The position numbers and the translations under genes were made by a program. Below are positions 1 to 8,843 of a stretch of 22,929 nt of DNA, in pieces. The notes beneath the pieces were generated by a model. The model saw only the letters and a list, made by a program, of their open reading frames with translations, did no database searches and was not told the origin of the DNA. This DNA comes from Chara braunii (lineage: Eukaryota; Streptophyta; Charophyceae; Charales; Characeae): the NCBI GenBank assembly GCA_003427395.1, contig BFEA01000296.1:1854509-1877437 (forward strand), in the 5' to 3' direction. The first letter of the stretch is position 1. Each line of letters starts with the position of its first letter.

Positions 1-64
<64 letters not shown>
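1..64. repeat. (AG)n dinucleotide microsatellite
   Basis: Uninterrupted AG repeat from the first base of the window to about base 64. It probably continues to the left of the window. The same dinucleotide recurs in the leader of the gypsy element at 13619-13674. Confidence 0.98.
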
Positions 65-67
<3 letters not shown>

Positions 68-600
68 AGTTTGACTAGCGGGTATTGCTGGTGGGGAGGC
101 AACAACTAATCTAAAGAACAATGCTATATATGCTAATCGAATATCGTAATCACTAAAGAATGGCAGTGTTGATGAATATCAAATAGTCAATAACAATATC
201 GGTAATGATTGAAGATAGAGTGGGGGGTGGAATACGGTGAGGTGCAGAAGAGGGGGAAGGGTTGAGGGAAATTTGGTTCAGTAAGGACGAATGGAGGGAG
301 TGCGTGAGAGGGCGAAAAATAAACTTAAAAAGCCAGTAATATTAGTAAGAAATAATAGAAATAAAATATATCAAAATTAATGATAATATCCATAATGGTA
401 GTAACAATAATTAATAATAACCGTAATATCAATAATTAATAATCATCGTATTATCAACAATATAATGTTATCCAAAGACAATTAGCAAAGATAAACAGTA
501 TTAAGCACCATTGTTGCGAGGTAGAACATAGTTATTTTGAATCCTAATTTCTATTGTAGTTGCTCATAGCACCAAGTGGTTGAAGGTAAAGGATAGAGCG
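65..600. other. AT-rich gene-free stretch
   Basis: I see no gene here. The stretch is rich in short AATAAT/ATAATA runs (especially 350-500) and has stops in all frames. Composition changes at about 600 to the purine-rich repeat that follows. Confidence 0.6.
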
Positions 601-699
601 AACTGGTCTTGGTGAAAGGAGCAAGCTTTACTGGGAGCGGGAAGTGGGAGAGTGTTCGAGACGGGAGAGAAAAACACGCGTGTACTCGTATTAGAATGG

Positions 700-745
<46 letters not shown>

Positions 746-1950
746 AGAAGGGAATGTTGGAAGAAAGTTGGGGCGGGAGAATAACATTCGTAAGAACGGG
801 AGAGTGTGGGGGCGGAGGTCTGGCACGCATGAGAAAACGAGAGAATGCGAGGAGGATGGGGGTGGAGGAAGGTGGTAAGGAGATGGAGTAATAAGTGGGA
901 TTGAGGTGTCGGGTAGGTGGTGGATGGGGGGGGTAGGGGGTGAATTGGGGCTGGGAAAACGGATCTCTCAAGGAGCGGGAATTGGGAGGGAGCATTGCAA
1001 AGGATTAGAAAGTCGAGCGAAAAGAGGTGACGAGAAAAGAATCCCGAGGATTGAGAGAGTAGGGGAACGGGGAGGTGGGAGTGAGGGAGGGAGAATGCGG
1101 GAGATTTGAAGGGAGTCCGAGAACATGTGCGGGCAGGAGACTGCGATTGCAGGAGAATGAGGGGGAGGGGGGGCGGGGGGCGGGGGGAGGGGGGCGCTGT
1201 TTGTGAAAGCGGGAGAAAAGGGGAGGATGGAAGTGGGGAAGGGAGAATGTGAGAGGTTCGAAGGGACTTTCAAGAGAGTGGGGGAATGGGGAGAATGGGG
1301 TGGGGAAGGGAGAATGCGGGAGGTTCGAGGGGAGGTTGGAGAGAATGTGTGGGCGGGAGAGTGCGGCGGTGGGACAATGCAGTAGGGGAAGATTCAAGGG
1401 GAGTATTGAGAGGATGCGGAATCGGAAGAATGCAGCGGCAGGAACAACAGAATGCAGGGAAGGGAGAGAACGGAAGATTCGAGGGGAGTTCTGGGGGAGT
1501 CGAGGAAACAAAGAGATGGGAATAGGGAGGGGAGAGTGCGGGAGATTCAGGAGGGGTTGAAGTATGCGGGGGCGGGTGAGTGTGGGGCGGGAGAAAGCAG
1601 TGGGGAAGATTCGAGGGGAGTTACGGGAGAAAGCGAGTGTGGGGAGGGCGGGAGAGTGACGCGTGTGAAAGCGGAAGGAAGCGAGGGTGGGGGCGGGAGA
1701 GTGGCATGTTGTGTAAGCGGAAGAAATGCGGGGATGGGATAGTGACACTCGTTAAGGCGTGAGAACGTGAGGAGGGTGGGAGTGGGGAAGGGAGAGTGAG
1801 GGATATTCGAAGGAGCGGGATGACGAGGTATCAGGCGATTGGAGGTACGGGGAGATGGGAGTGGGGAAGGGAGAAAGTGGGAGATTCGAAGGGGGTTTCG
1901 GGAAAGTGCGGGGCCGTGGGGGATTACGTGGGCGGGGGAGGGAGAATGGC
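600..1950. repeat. Degenerate purine-rich minisatellite, about 65-80 bp period
   Basis: The plus strand is almost entirely G and A. A loose unit carrying GGGAGAATGCGGGAG followed by ATTCGAGGGGAGT recurs near 1091, 1240, 1310, 1387, 1466, 1530, 1605, 1790 and 1870. The spacing in the best stretch is roughly 65-80 bp. The long open frames on both strands arise because a strand almost free of T has few stop codons. Their predicted products are Gly/Glu/Arg or Pro/Ser/Phe mush with no domain, so I do not call genes here. Confidence 0.75.
706..743. repeat. Poly(A) tract, about 38 A
   Basis: A 38-base A run followed by GAAGAAGGG. The word GGAATGTT occurs on both sides of it (before at about 698 and after at about 752). 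This may be chance or a very short duplication around an inserted A tail. Confidence 0.9.
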
Positions 1951-2381
1951 ATACAGCGAGGATCTTAACGATTAATGCGATAAATATGTGTTAACAACTC
2001 GGAGATTGGTTCGAATCCTATGGGGGGAAGAGAGTTAGTGGCACGAGTAGAAGGGGGATTGTGTGTGTAAGGTGGACTGGGGAGTAGGTGGTGGGGATTT
2101 GGGGGATGTATTTCCTTATGGAGTGTGAGAACAGTAGAGGATACGAGGTTAAGTCGAGAGGTTATGGGGAGATGAGGGTGGGAGGGGGTGGGGCCAGGTT
2201 GGATGGGAAGTGGTGTAGGTAGGGGCCCACGTTTGTTCGTGTGGCATGCACAATTTCGAGGAAGACGCGAAAAAGAGAGTTTGGTTGCACTAAAGAAGTA
2301 ATACTAGTTCTAGACGGTGTGCGTGACCTAATTGTGACGGAGCATTTGCACCAAGAATGAGGGTCGATGTGGGCGAAATGA
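1951..2381. other. Region upstream of helicase exon 1, no gene seen
   Basis: G-rich and repeat-like to about 2230, then ordinary sequence. No open frame with recognisable content, no convincing TATA box and no CpG-type promoter structure can be named. An in-frame TGA at 2379-2381 overlaps the ATG at 2382, so the coding frame of exon 1 cannot extend upstream without a splice. A tRNA T-arm-like word near 2008 is discussed among the rejected items. Confidence 0.5.
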
Positions 2382-3081
2382 ATGAGAATTATAAGTCAGG
2401 CCGACAATGTCGGCAATGTCGGGAGGAGACCAGCAAGCTCGTTTCTAGCTGCGAAAGAATGTCTTCAGAGATATGAACACGTGTCGATTGATCCCGCCAC
2501 TTACGTGGACGTTGATGATGATGCTAATCTGGCGCGCAGTGATGGGGTCGAGGGAAGTGCAGCTGGTGCAGTCGGCGCGCAGTGCCACGGCGTTCTTCCC
2601 GCCAATGTGCGCCAAGCTTACGAATCTGTGTCATATACAGTCCCCTTCCCCTCCTCCTCCTCCTCCTCCTCCTCGTCCTCTTCTTTCTCTTTCTCCTCTT
2701 TCTCCTCCTCTCTCTCTTCCTTCTCGTCTCTCTTTGACCGATCGCGAAGTCAACGTGGGAGCATCTCAGGTCAACCATTCATGGAGCAGGAGGAAGGGGG
2801 CACGGAGAGGCAGGGGAGGGAGGGTGCTTCTTCTTCTTCTTTCCCTTTGTCTGCTGGGAATCAACACACGATGTCCCCTCCTGGATCAAGGGAGGATGAT
2901 CATGTAATGGGGGTGGGGGGCAGGGGCACCAATTTACCACCCTTTACCCCTCACAACCCCTCCAATGACTGCAGTGATGGTTTTTTTCCTTCGAGCCCGG
3001 TGGCGATGACAAACCCTCTGAATGACGAACAGCTGTTGGCTGCTAACAGTGAACTGACCAAACCTCTGATGATCGTGGCAG
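2382..3081 (+). CDS. UvrD/SRS2-type DNA helicase, exon 1 (N-terminal region and Q-motif)
   Basis: First visible exon of a superfamily 1A 3'-5' DNA helicase. It encodes 233 codons plus one base. The first 200 or so residues are low complexity: an acidic stretch near residues 43-48 and a poly-Ser/Phe block encoded by TCC/TTC repeats (2650-2720), with a second Ser run at 2828-2845. I recognise no domain there. The last 23 residues contain LNDEQ (213-217) followed by PLMIVA, the Q-motif that binds adenine and directly precedes Walker A in UvrD, PcrA, Rep and Srs2. The donor is GCAG|GTAAGG, phase 1, and its split Gly codon is completed by the GT that opens exon 2. The start at 2382 is chosen because a TGA immediately precedes it in frame; an upstream exon is possible. 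The function (unwinding, possibly anti-recombination as in Srs2) comes from the family. Confidence 0.7.
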
Positions 3082-3510
3082 GTAAGGATTCGAGGTGTTT
3101 TTTTTTTTTCCCCTCTTATTTTTCGGGGGNGGGGTTGGCGGCGGGGTTGTTGAAACACGGCGGTGGAGATGCCAAACCTGCTCCTGTTAGGTTTAATTGA
3201 TTGATCTTGTATACTTCACTTGCTATCTCGTCTCACGCTTTGTGTGTTCGACTTCTTCGTCACTGAAGAACTTCGACACTGTGATGCATGGAGAGGGGAG
3301 GGGGGGGTTAAAAAATGGCCTCCGTTCTGTTTCTCGATGGGAGGTGTTTTTTTTTTTTTTAAGATGGGAGGTGTTTTTGATTTGTGTGCCGTTTTGTTTT
3401 GTTTTTTTTACCTTTTGCTTGTTTTTTTATTGGTTGGGGGAAATGGTTTTTTTTTTTTTGGTTTTCGGGGTGCAGGATTCTTCTCCAACGACAGACCATG
3501 TTATTATTAA

Positions 3511-4750
3511 GGGAAAATTGCATCTGTAGTAACCCCACTTAAAGATGGGAATACCCGCTATACCCAGTCCCGGCGCCCAACTTGCATCTATACCCGGACC
3601 CCGGACTACTTTGCATAGTACGCAACTTTTCCTCTGTGCGAAATTGTGGGCATACCCAATCCCGCAGGCCCTCAGTTCCAGGCAACAAAATTATGCCCAT
3701 GCCCAGAAACGGGATGGCAAAATTGTGGGTGTACCCACAGCCAGGCGCAGGGCCTTGGATGGCAGACATGCTCATGCCCACCATGTGAACTGTTACGGCC
3801 CAGCGGCTGGTGGGATTGAGCATAATTTTTAGCCATCCGGTAGTAGGGTGTATGAATAATTTTGCCAGTCCACCTCTTTTTTTTCTTGTTGGGAACAAGG
3901 CTCCAATCTATTCGTGGGGAGCAGCACGTGCTGGGAACCGGGCCCAGCGTCCCATATAGAAATTTACATAGAAAGTTGAAAGTTTGAGATACCGGGGCCA
4001 TTACCTGGCTTTGGCTAAGAAAAAATTGGGCTACTTAGAAAATCACTACGACAAACCTCAAAATTGGCAAAGTTCAGAAACGACTCAGAACCCCCCCATC
4101 AATCCTCTTTACCTCACTCCGGCAAGACTTACTGCACCAGAGCCACCATCTCCGCTGCTGCTGTACCCTATTTCCATCCTACGAGGTAGCCCCCTCGCTA
4201 GTAGGACGCTTGATATCCAAACCATCTACTTCTCCCACACACCTCTTTTTTAAGACAAATTTAAGAAGACCTCCCCCTGCCAGCATTGATTGGCCCGGAA
4301 ATCAGGGGATTAACTGAGCAGGGATGGCCTTTGATGATAAGTCAAAATTAGAAAATATGAAGACATGCAGCCCCTGAAATAGTCAACCCAAAAGATCCTG
4401 CCTCCGTCATGGAAAGGAAAAACCTCAAGTTGTTCCAAGTGGAGTTAGTAGCCAGTGGCCGGTACCCCGCCGAGATACTTGGCGCCAATCGCATCCACCC
4501 CAACTCCCTCCATCCCAGTCCCATCTGTCCTTAGGGTATGCCCATAATTTTGCCTGGGTATGTCCATAATTTGTGCATTCTGGTAGTTGGTTATAACTGC
4601 AATTTTGCGGTACCAACCTGGGTCCACCTCAGTCCTGGGCATGCAAATAACTTCCACCGGCAGTTTTCTGGGTATAGGTGCAAGTTGGCGCTGGGACTGG
4701 ATATAGTGGGTATTCCCATCTTTAAGTGGGGTACATATGCAATTTTTCCT
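3511..4750. mobile_element. Non-autonomous inverted-repeat element, hAT-like (about 1.24 kb)
   Basis: The left end (from GGGAAAATTGCAT, 3511) and the right end (to ATGCAATTTTTCCT, 4750) are inverted copies of each other over about 85 bp with clear similarity. Both contain CCCCACTTAAAGATGGGAAT, read on opposite strands. The flanks are ATTATTAA (3503-3510) and ATGATTAA (4751-4758), a 7-of-8 match that would fit an old 8-bp target duplication as made by hAT transposases. Inside both arms a degenerate CAAAATTnTGGGCATACCC-like word recurs several times, resembling subterminal repeats. No transposase frame is present. The hAT assignment rests only on the flank length and is tentative. Confidence 0.6.
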
Positions 4751-5080
4751 ATGATTAATTGCCCAAATCTAGTGAGAATGAGCCACTGCAGCACGATCCT
4801 GGTCCAAAAACAGACAATGCAACCTGTCTGTTCGTTGCAGCTGCTGCGCGAAGGCCATACATATATATTATATAGACATAACTACATCAACACTGTTCCA
4901 GGTAAAAGAAGAAGAGAGACAAAAATAAAAAGAAGAGAAACTACAACTGATATGTTGTTTTGTATGTTTGCGCATTTATTTGTTTTTTATGCTTGTCCGT
5001 TTACCTGCCTGTCTAAAAAGGTGGAAATAAAAACCTGATTTTAGAAGCCAAAAAACTGATTCAACAGTTTTTTTTAATAC

Positions 5081-5402
5081 CGGCCTGCTGGGCTACCAGC
5101 CAGGCCACCCAGGTCACCTTGTTTGACCGGGCGGCCCGGCCGTGCGAGGCCCAGGGAAGGGCCCAGGAAAATAATAAAAACAAAATCCAAAAATGTGGAA
5201 AAAAACTATGTTGTGCAGAAAAATAAACTGAACAACTTTTGCCTCAGGGTCAAATCGAAATTCTTTACCATATTTCAAAAAAAAAAAAAAAATGTTTTTT
5301 TTTTTTTTTTTTTGGGCTGGGACCTTCTATGGTCCTTGCACGGCCGGGCACCCCAGGCAGCCCGGGCCAACAAGGTGACCCAGCCGGCAGGCTGGTAACC
5401 TA
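5081..5402. mobile_element. Foldback (hairpin) element with GC-rich arms
   Basis: The left arm (about 5081-5166) and right arm (about 5314-5402) are inverted copies. Both carry CAGCC, GGTCACCTTGTT, GCCCGGCCGTGC and a GGGCCCAGG/GGTCCCAGC end in opposite orientation. The loop is AT-rich and includes an A run and a T run near 5278-5313. No coding capacity. A further GC-rich palindrome (CCCGGGCAA against TTGCCCCGGG) lies just outside at about 5430-5456. No clear target duplication was found, so mobility is inferred from the foldback shape alone. Confidence 0.55.
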
Positions 5403-5835
5403 GGAAAAAAAAAAAAAAGATTCTTTTTGGCCCCCCGGGCAAGTTGCCCCGGGCCACTCCCATAGCCTAGCGTCAGTTGTTTTTGCTCCCAAAAATGGCA
5501 AAAATGATTGAAAAAATCAGAAAAATCACTTTTTTTTTGTTTTACCTGCCTGTCAGTTTTTCGTGCTTCTGAAAACAAAAAGAAACTGATTTAAATTTTA
5601 AAAACAAAACTTCAAAAAGACTGATTTAGAAACAACAAAAAAAAAGATTTGCCTTTTTGTCTGTTTGTCTGTTGCTGCTTTGTTAACTCCATGGCGGCCT
5701 CGACATGCACAAAAGACAAAAATCATGGCGATGTATCTTTCCATATTCTAGCGGAAGATTCACTCTCGTTTTCCACGTTTCGAGAGTAGTGCAGCGAGAC
5801 CTCATATTTGCATCTGAATGTCCTATCCCATATAG

Positions 5836-5996
5836 GTGCTGGGGCTGGGAAGACAAAAGCTGAATTAGCAACAATAAACAAAGAAAAAGATTTGCCCATT
5901 TCTCTGTTTGTCTGTTTCTACTTTGTAACTTTGTATCTGTATCTGGATGTCTTTGCGGATAGAGGTGCTGGGACTGGGAAGACAAAAACTGATTAA
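5836..5996 (+). pseudogene. Decoy exon-2 start, copy 1 (P-loop, open into copy 2)
   Basis: After TATAG the sequence reads GT GCT GGG GCT GGG AAG ACA, giving GAGAGKT in the phase that would join exon 1. The frame then stays open through the spacer and into copy 2, which supplies a second P-loop, before a TAA at 5994-5996. Only the P-loop is helicase-like; motif Ia is missing. This is a partial duplication, not a working exon. Confidence 0.6.
5965..5996 (+). pseudogene. Decoy exon-2 start, copy 2
   Basis: AG|GTGCTGGGACTGGGAAGAC encodes GAGTGKT, then KTD and a TAA stop. The Walker A Lys and Thr are intact. Splicing exon 1 to this site would end the protein ten residues after the split Gly. Confidence 0.65.
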
Positions 5997-6092
5997 AAAA
6001 AGGTTGAAAAAACAAAGATTTGCCCTTTTGTCCTTTTGTCTGTTTCTACTTTGTAACTTTGTATTTGTATCTGGATGTCTTGACTGATATAG

Positions 6093-6120
6093 GTGCTGGG
6101 ACTGAGAAGTCAAAAACCTG
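6093..6120 (+). pseudogene. Decoy exon-2 start, copy 3 (damaged P-loop)
   Basis: ATATAG is followed by GTGCTGGGACTGAGAAGTC. The P-loop reads GAGTEKS, with the second conserved Gly changed to Glu and the Thr to Ser, so this copy has lost the consensus seen in its neighbours. It continues into the AT-rich spacer of the next unit. Confidence 0.6.
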
Positions 6121-6781
6121 ATTTTTAAGACAGAAAATTTGATTTAGACCCCCCCCCCCAAAAAAAAAAAGATTTGTCCTTTTGTCCTTTTGCCTGTTTC
6201 TGCTTTGTAACTTTGTATCTGTATCTGGATGTCTTGACTGAGGGCATGCTCACACTGCGACCCTATACCTGCATATTTTGAGAATTTGCGGAGGGACGAT
6301 TTGGGAATTTCGTGGTAGTGCGAGTCACATTAGGTCCCTAAATAGGATGAGACAAGGTCGCGGCGGCCAGGAGCTTTGGGAGTTTGCAAAGTGGCCAGTC
6401 GCATTGTACTGGACACATTTCCTTTCGCACCCTTTTTCTTTTTTTTGGGGGGGGGTGTGTTCTTCATTTTAGCCCACCACTTCATACCAACGGCAACTGC
6501 TTCAAATTGCTTCAAGTGGATGGGGCGAAGCGGACATGGAGCAGTCGCTGCCTCTCGCTGCATCTGCTGTCCGCCCTCATCGTCTGTCTACAGCTGCATT
6601 CCTGCGTGAAGCAGCTGCAAGTGAGTGTGTCAGCAGTGAGACAGATGTGGGAGGCTGTCTGTCTCCAAGTCATGGGAACCATGTCGGGCTCCTTGGAAGC
6701 CATGGCCACTGGCCAGGCATCATGTGCAGCCTGAAGCGGCCAGAAGCCCGTGCTGTAGCTGGGCAAATAGCAAGTGCGGCT

Positions 6782-6863
6782 ACAGTTTCAGCGGGTGACA
6801 AGAACGTCGCTTCCCACCCGATACAGTTTGAGCGGGTGACAAGAACGTCGCTTCCCACCCGAT
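6782..6863. repeat. Two-copy 41-bp tandem duplication
   Basis: The unit ACAGTTTSAGCGGGTGACAA... ending CCCACCCGAT occurs twice head to tail with a single difference (C or G at the eighth base). The near identity implies a recent event relative to the decayed surroundings. Confidence 0.9.
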
Positions 6864-6960
6864 CAACTGCTAGACTACAGGTGGCTCAGTTCACACCTTG
6901 GAAACCACACAAAAAAGGAAGAAAACAAAAAAGGAAGAAAACAAAAAAGAGAAATCTTCA

Positions 6961-7197
6961 CTCCTGCAGCCATAGCCTGGGCAGTGAGGCAGGAAGTTGG
7001 CCGTTGCCAGACCATAGTCTCCATTAAAAAAAACAAAAAAAAAGAAGAAGTCTCCATGTGACATGGATGCCCAGGACACTTCTCGTTTGCATTGGAGTTG
7101 ACATCATCCATAACTGCTCAGCCATCGCGTGCAAGCGTGGGTCGACTGCTTGGATTGCTACATACCGGAAATATTGGAATTCATGGATGTAGGAGGC

Positions 7198-7267
<70 letters not shown>

Positions 7268-7505
7268 GGAACTCTCACTCCTGCGGGCATAGCCTGGGCA
7301 GTGGGGCATGAATGCAGCCGCTGCCAGAGCTAGAACACCGCCTCCACGTGAAATGTGTGCCCAGACGATGACCTTTCTGTGTACGCGTGTTCCAATGGTC
7401 CCTGTTTGCGCCATCCCATGCTGCTCAGCCATCTCATGCAGCCGCCGCTCGTCGCTCGAGCACTCGCATTGCCAGATGTTTCGGGACTTTAATATCATGT
7501 ATATA
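6961..7505. repeat. Two-copy direct repeat (about 317-bp offset) around an A/G homopolymer block
   Basis: CTCCTGC-GCATAGCCTGGGCAGTG and then the words GCCAGA, CATGGATGCCCAG-like, CTGCTCAGCCATC and a GGAATTCATG/TAATATCATG end occur in the same order from 6961 and again from 7278. The copies are diverged and the A/G homopolymer block lies between them. No coding potential is recognised. Confidence 0.6.
7202..7266. repeat. Poly(A)28-poly(G)37 block
   Basis: An uninterrupted run of A (7202-7229) passes directly into an uninterrupted run of G (7230-7266). The G run could form stacked quadruplexes. Exact lengths in an assembly are unreliable for such tracts. Confidence 0.9.
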
Positions 7506-7649
7506 CATTCACAGCACCACAGAGAAAACAAACCAGGCAAAGAAAAAGAAAAACAGGTAACCGAAAGCCCAGGCAAACAGCAACAGCCTTCCTGGTCCTG
7601 TATGCAATCGTCTCTTGGCTGGGATTCGCTCTTGTGGCCCTGGTATCCT

Positions 7650-7862
7650 GTGTCTATCCTTCCACAGCACTGCACTGTGGATGTATCTGGACGTAAACAC
7701 TGCAAGCATTCATCCGCCATCTCGTGATCCATCTTTCCACAGCACTACACTGTGGATGTATCTGGACATAACCGCAGGGAGCATTCATCCAGCACAATTT
7801 GTTGAACTTGTGGTGTACATGTGAACCACGTCAGATACATCCACAAAGTTGTGGAGTGAAAG
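7650..7862. repeat. Short repeat in two direct copies and one inverted copy
   Basis: The palindrome CCACAG...CTGTGG followed by ATGTATCTGGAC occurs at 7662 and 7737 (75-bp spacing), each followed by a CATTCATCC word. An inverted relative (CAGATACATCCACAAAGTTGTGG) lies at about 7836-7858. These are internal repeats of the 2.54-kb element. Confidence 0.65.
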
Positions 7863-8287
7863 GAGGGACACATACGGAAGCTCGCGCAGTGAGTTAAGGG
7901 AACTCGATCCGTGGTACATGTCTTGGGAGCAGCAGAGACAAGCGGCGACAGGCGCAAGAGCAGCGGAAGTGGGTGGGACAAATGTGACAACGAGCGGAAC
8001 TGGAGGCTGGCCCGATATGGAAAGAGACTGCATAGCCTTAAACCGCAAGTACACGGCCCCAACCTTGCAGAAAGTTTTTGTTGCCACAAGCAAACCTCAG
8101 AGGGGCCGTGCTGCGTGGGGCACTGTTGAAAAAAAAAAATATCGGCGGCCTCCGAAGTGGTGTGGGATTCGTGCCGACACCCGCGGGCCTATGTGTGGTG
8201 TACTGGTGCTTTAACGGGCCCACGTCAAAACAAGATCCATGGTGCAGGCTAAAGGCAAAACATGCAGAGAGTGTCGGCAACAAGAAT

Positions 8288-8463
8288 GAGGGCGTCGCCG
8301 CACGGGACGCGAAACGAAAAACGAGACGAGTGCATCTTCCTGCAGAAAATGGCCAGGTTCATCGTTTTGCTGTAAATAGTAACGAGTGTATTTTGCCACC
8401 TTTCGTGACCAGATGCACTCGTTTCGTTTTCGTTTCATGTGCGGTGCGGCGAGACCCTGAGTC
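8288..8463. repeat. Foldback with about 50-bp arms
   Basis: The arm at 8288-8340 (GTCGCCGCAC, GAAACGAAAA, CGAGTGCATCT) is repeated inverted at 8411-8463 (AGATGCACTCG, TTTTCGTTTC, GTGCGGCGAGAC). It lies inside the 2.54-kb element. No gene here. Confidence 0.65.
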
Positions 8464-8613
8464 CACGCGTATGTGACCAAACCTCGCGCATACCCAAAGC
8501 TGCATTACACCCTTTCGCGCACTGTCCAATTGACAGTGCAGCAATATCTCTCCCCTCCTGATTTCTCTCCTTTCCACAAAAAAAAAAAAAAAATCCTCAA
8601 AAGAAATAAGGCA

Positions 8614-8645
8614 TTTGCGGTCACCTATCGAGTTGACCGCAAATC
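8614..8645. repeat. Perfect 11-bp inverted repeat
   Basis: ATTTGCGGTCA (8614-8624) and TGACCGCAAAT (8635-8645) flank a 10-base loop. Role unknown. It is too isolated to call a terminator or operator in a eukaryotic sequence. Confidence 0.7.
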
Positions 8646-8843
8646 CCCTTAACCCACGCCCCCACAGGCCGCTGACAAATGGTACAAGGAATAGTGTGAA
8701 TGTGAAATTGGGCATTGTGTGTGACCGCGCGACGACCGCATATATTGGGGATTCGGGAAAATAGGGTCTAGTGTGAGTATGGCCTGATAGGTTGTGGCAC
8801 TGGGAAAACGCAGACCATGACCAACAGAGTACTTTATATGATT

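Larger units (their letters stand above)
5571..6241 (+). repeat. Tandem array of intron-1/exon-2 junction copies (about 128-bp period)
   Basis: Each unit has an A-rich start with ACTGATT, then GATTTGCC-type and TTTTGTC runs, TACTTTGTAACTTTGTATCT, CTGGATGTCTTGACTGATATAG and then GGTGCTGGGACTGGGAAGAC. The same order of words directly precedes and opens real exon 2 at 9161-9300. The first coding bases of three P-loop copies fall at 5836, 5965 and 6093, a spacing of 129 and 128 bp. A fourth unit runs to 6241, where a transposon interrupts it and its remainder resumes at 8788. The first unit (from 5571) is degenerate and carries unrelated sequence at about 5690-5815. The array therefore arose by local duplication of the acceptor plus the Walker A codons. 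Confidence 0.8.
6242..8784. mobile_element. 2.54-kb terminal-inverted-repeat element, TGA target duplication
   Basis: The left end reads GGGCATGCTCACACT then GACCCTAT (6242-6266). The right end, on the opposite strand, reads GGCCATACTCACACT then GACCCTAT (8761-8784), an inverted repeat of about 24 bp with few mismatches. TGA lies on both sides (6239-6241 and 8785-8787). Removing the element rejoins the fourth junction copy at its polypyrimidine/AG region (CTTGACTGA then TAGGTTGTGG), which independently supports the boundaries. Inside are local duplications, homopolymers and foldbacks listed separately, and no recognisable transposase. A 3-bp duplication is known for PIF/Harbinger and CACTA elements, but TGA and these termini fit neither cleanly, so I leave the superfamily open. 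Confidence 0.7.

Noticed and set aside
564-1952. Several long open frames on both strands
   Set aside because: They lie in a purine-only repeat where stop codons are rare on either strand. Products are low-complexity Gly/Glu/Arg or Pro/Ser/His with no domain, and they overlap each other in many frames.
1965-2035. tRNA-Asn-like 3' half (TGTTAAC and GGTTCGAATCCTA)
   Set aside because: The T-arm has a mismatch, the anticodon stem does not pair and no matching 5' acceptor or D-arm is present. At most a decayed fragment or chance.
6384-7027. Open frames after the 2.5-kb element's left end
   Set aside because: Frames overlap, contain translated simple sequence and show no recognisable domain; they could not be separated from chance.
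7202-7266. Poly(A)-poly(G) as a retroposon tail
   Set aside because: No body with a target duplication could be identified around it; the adjacent sequences are the two copies of a direct repeat.
7849-8476. Open frames of about 120-130 codons
   Set aside because: No family resemblance, and they cross the 8288-8463 foldback, as expected for noncoding repeat DNA.
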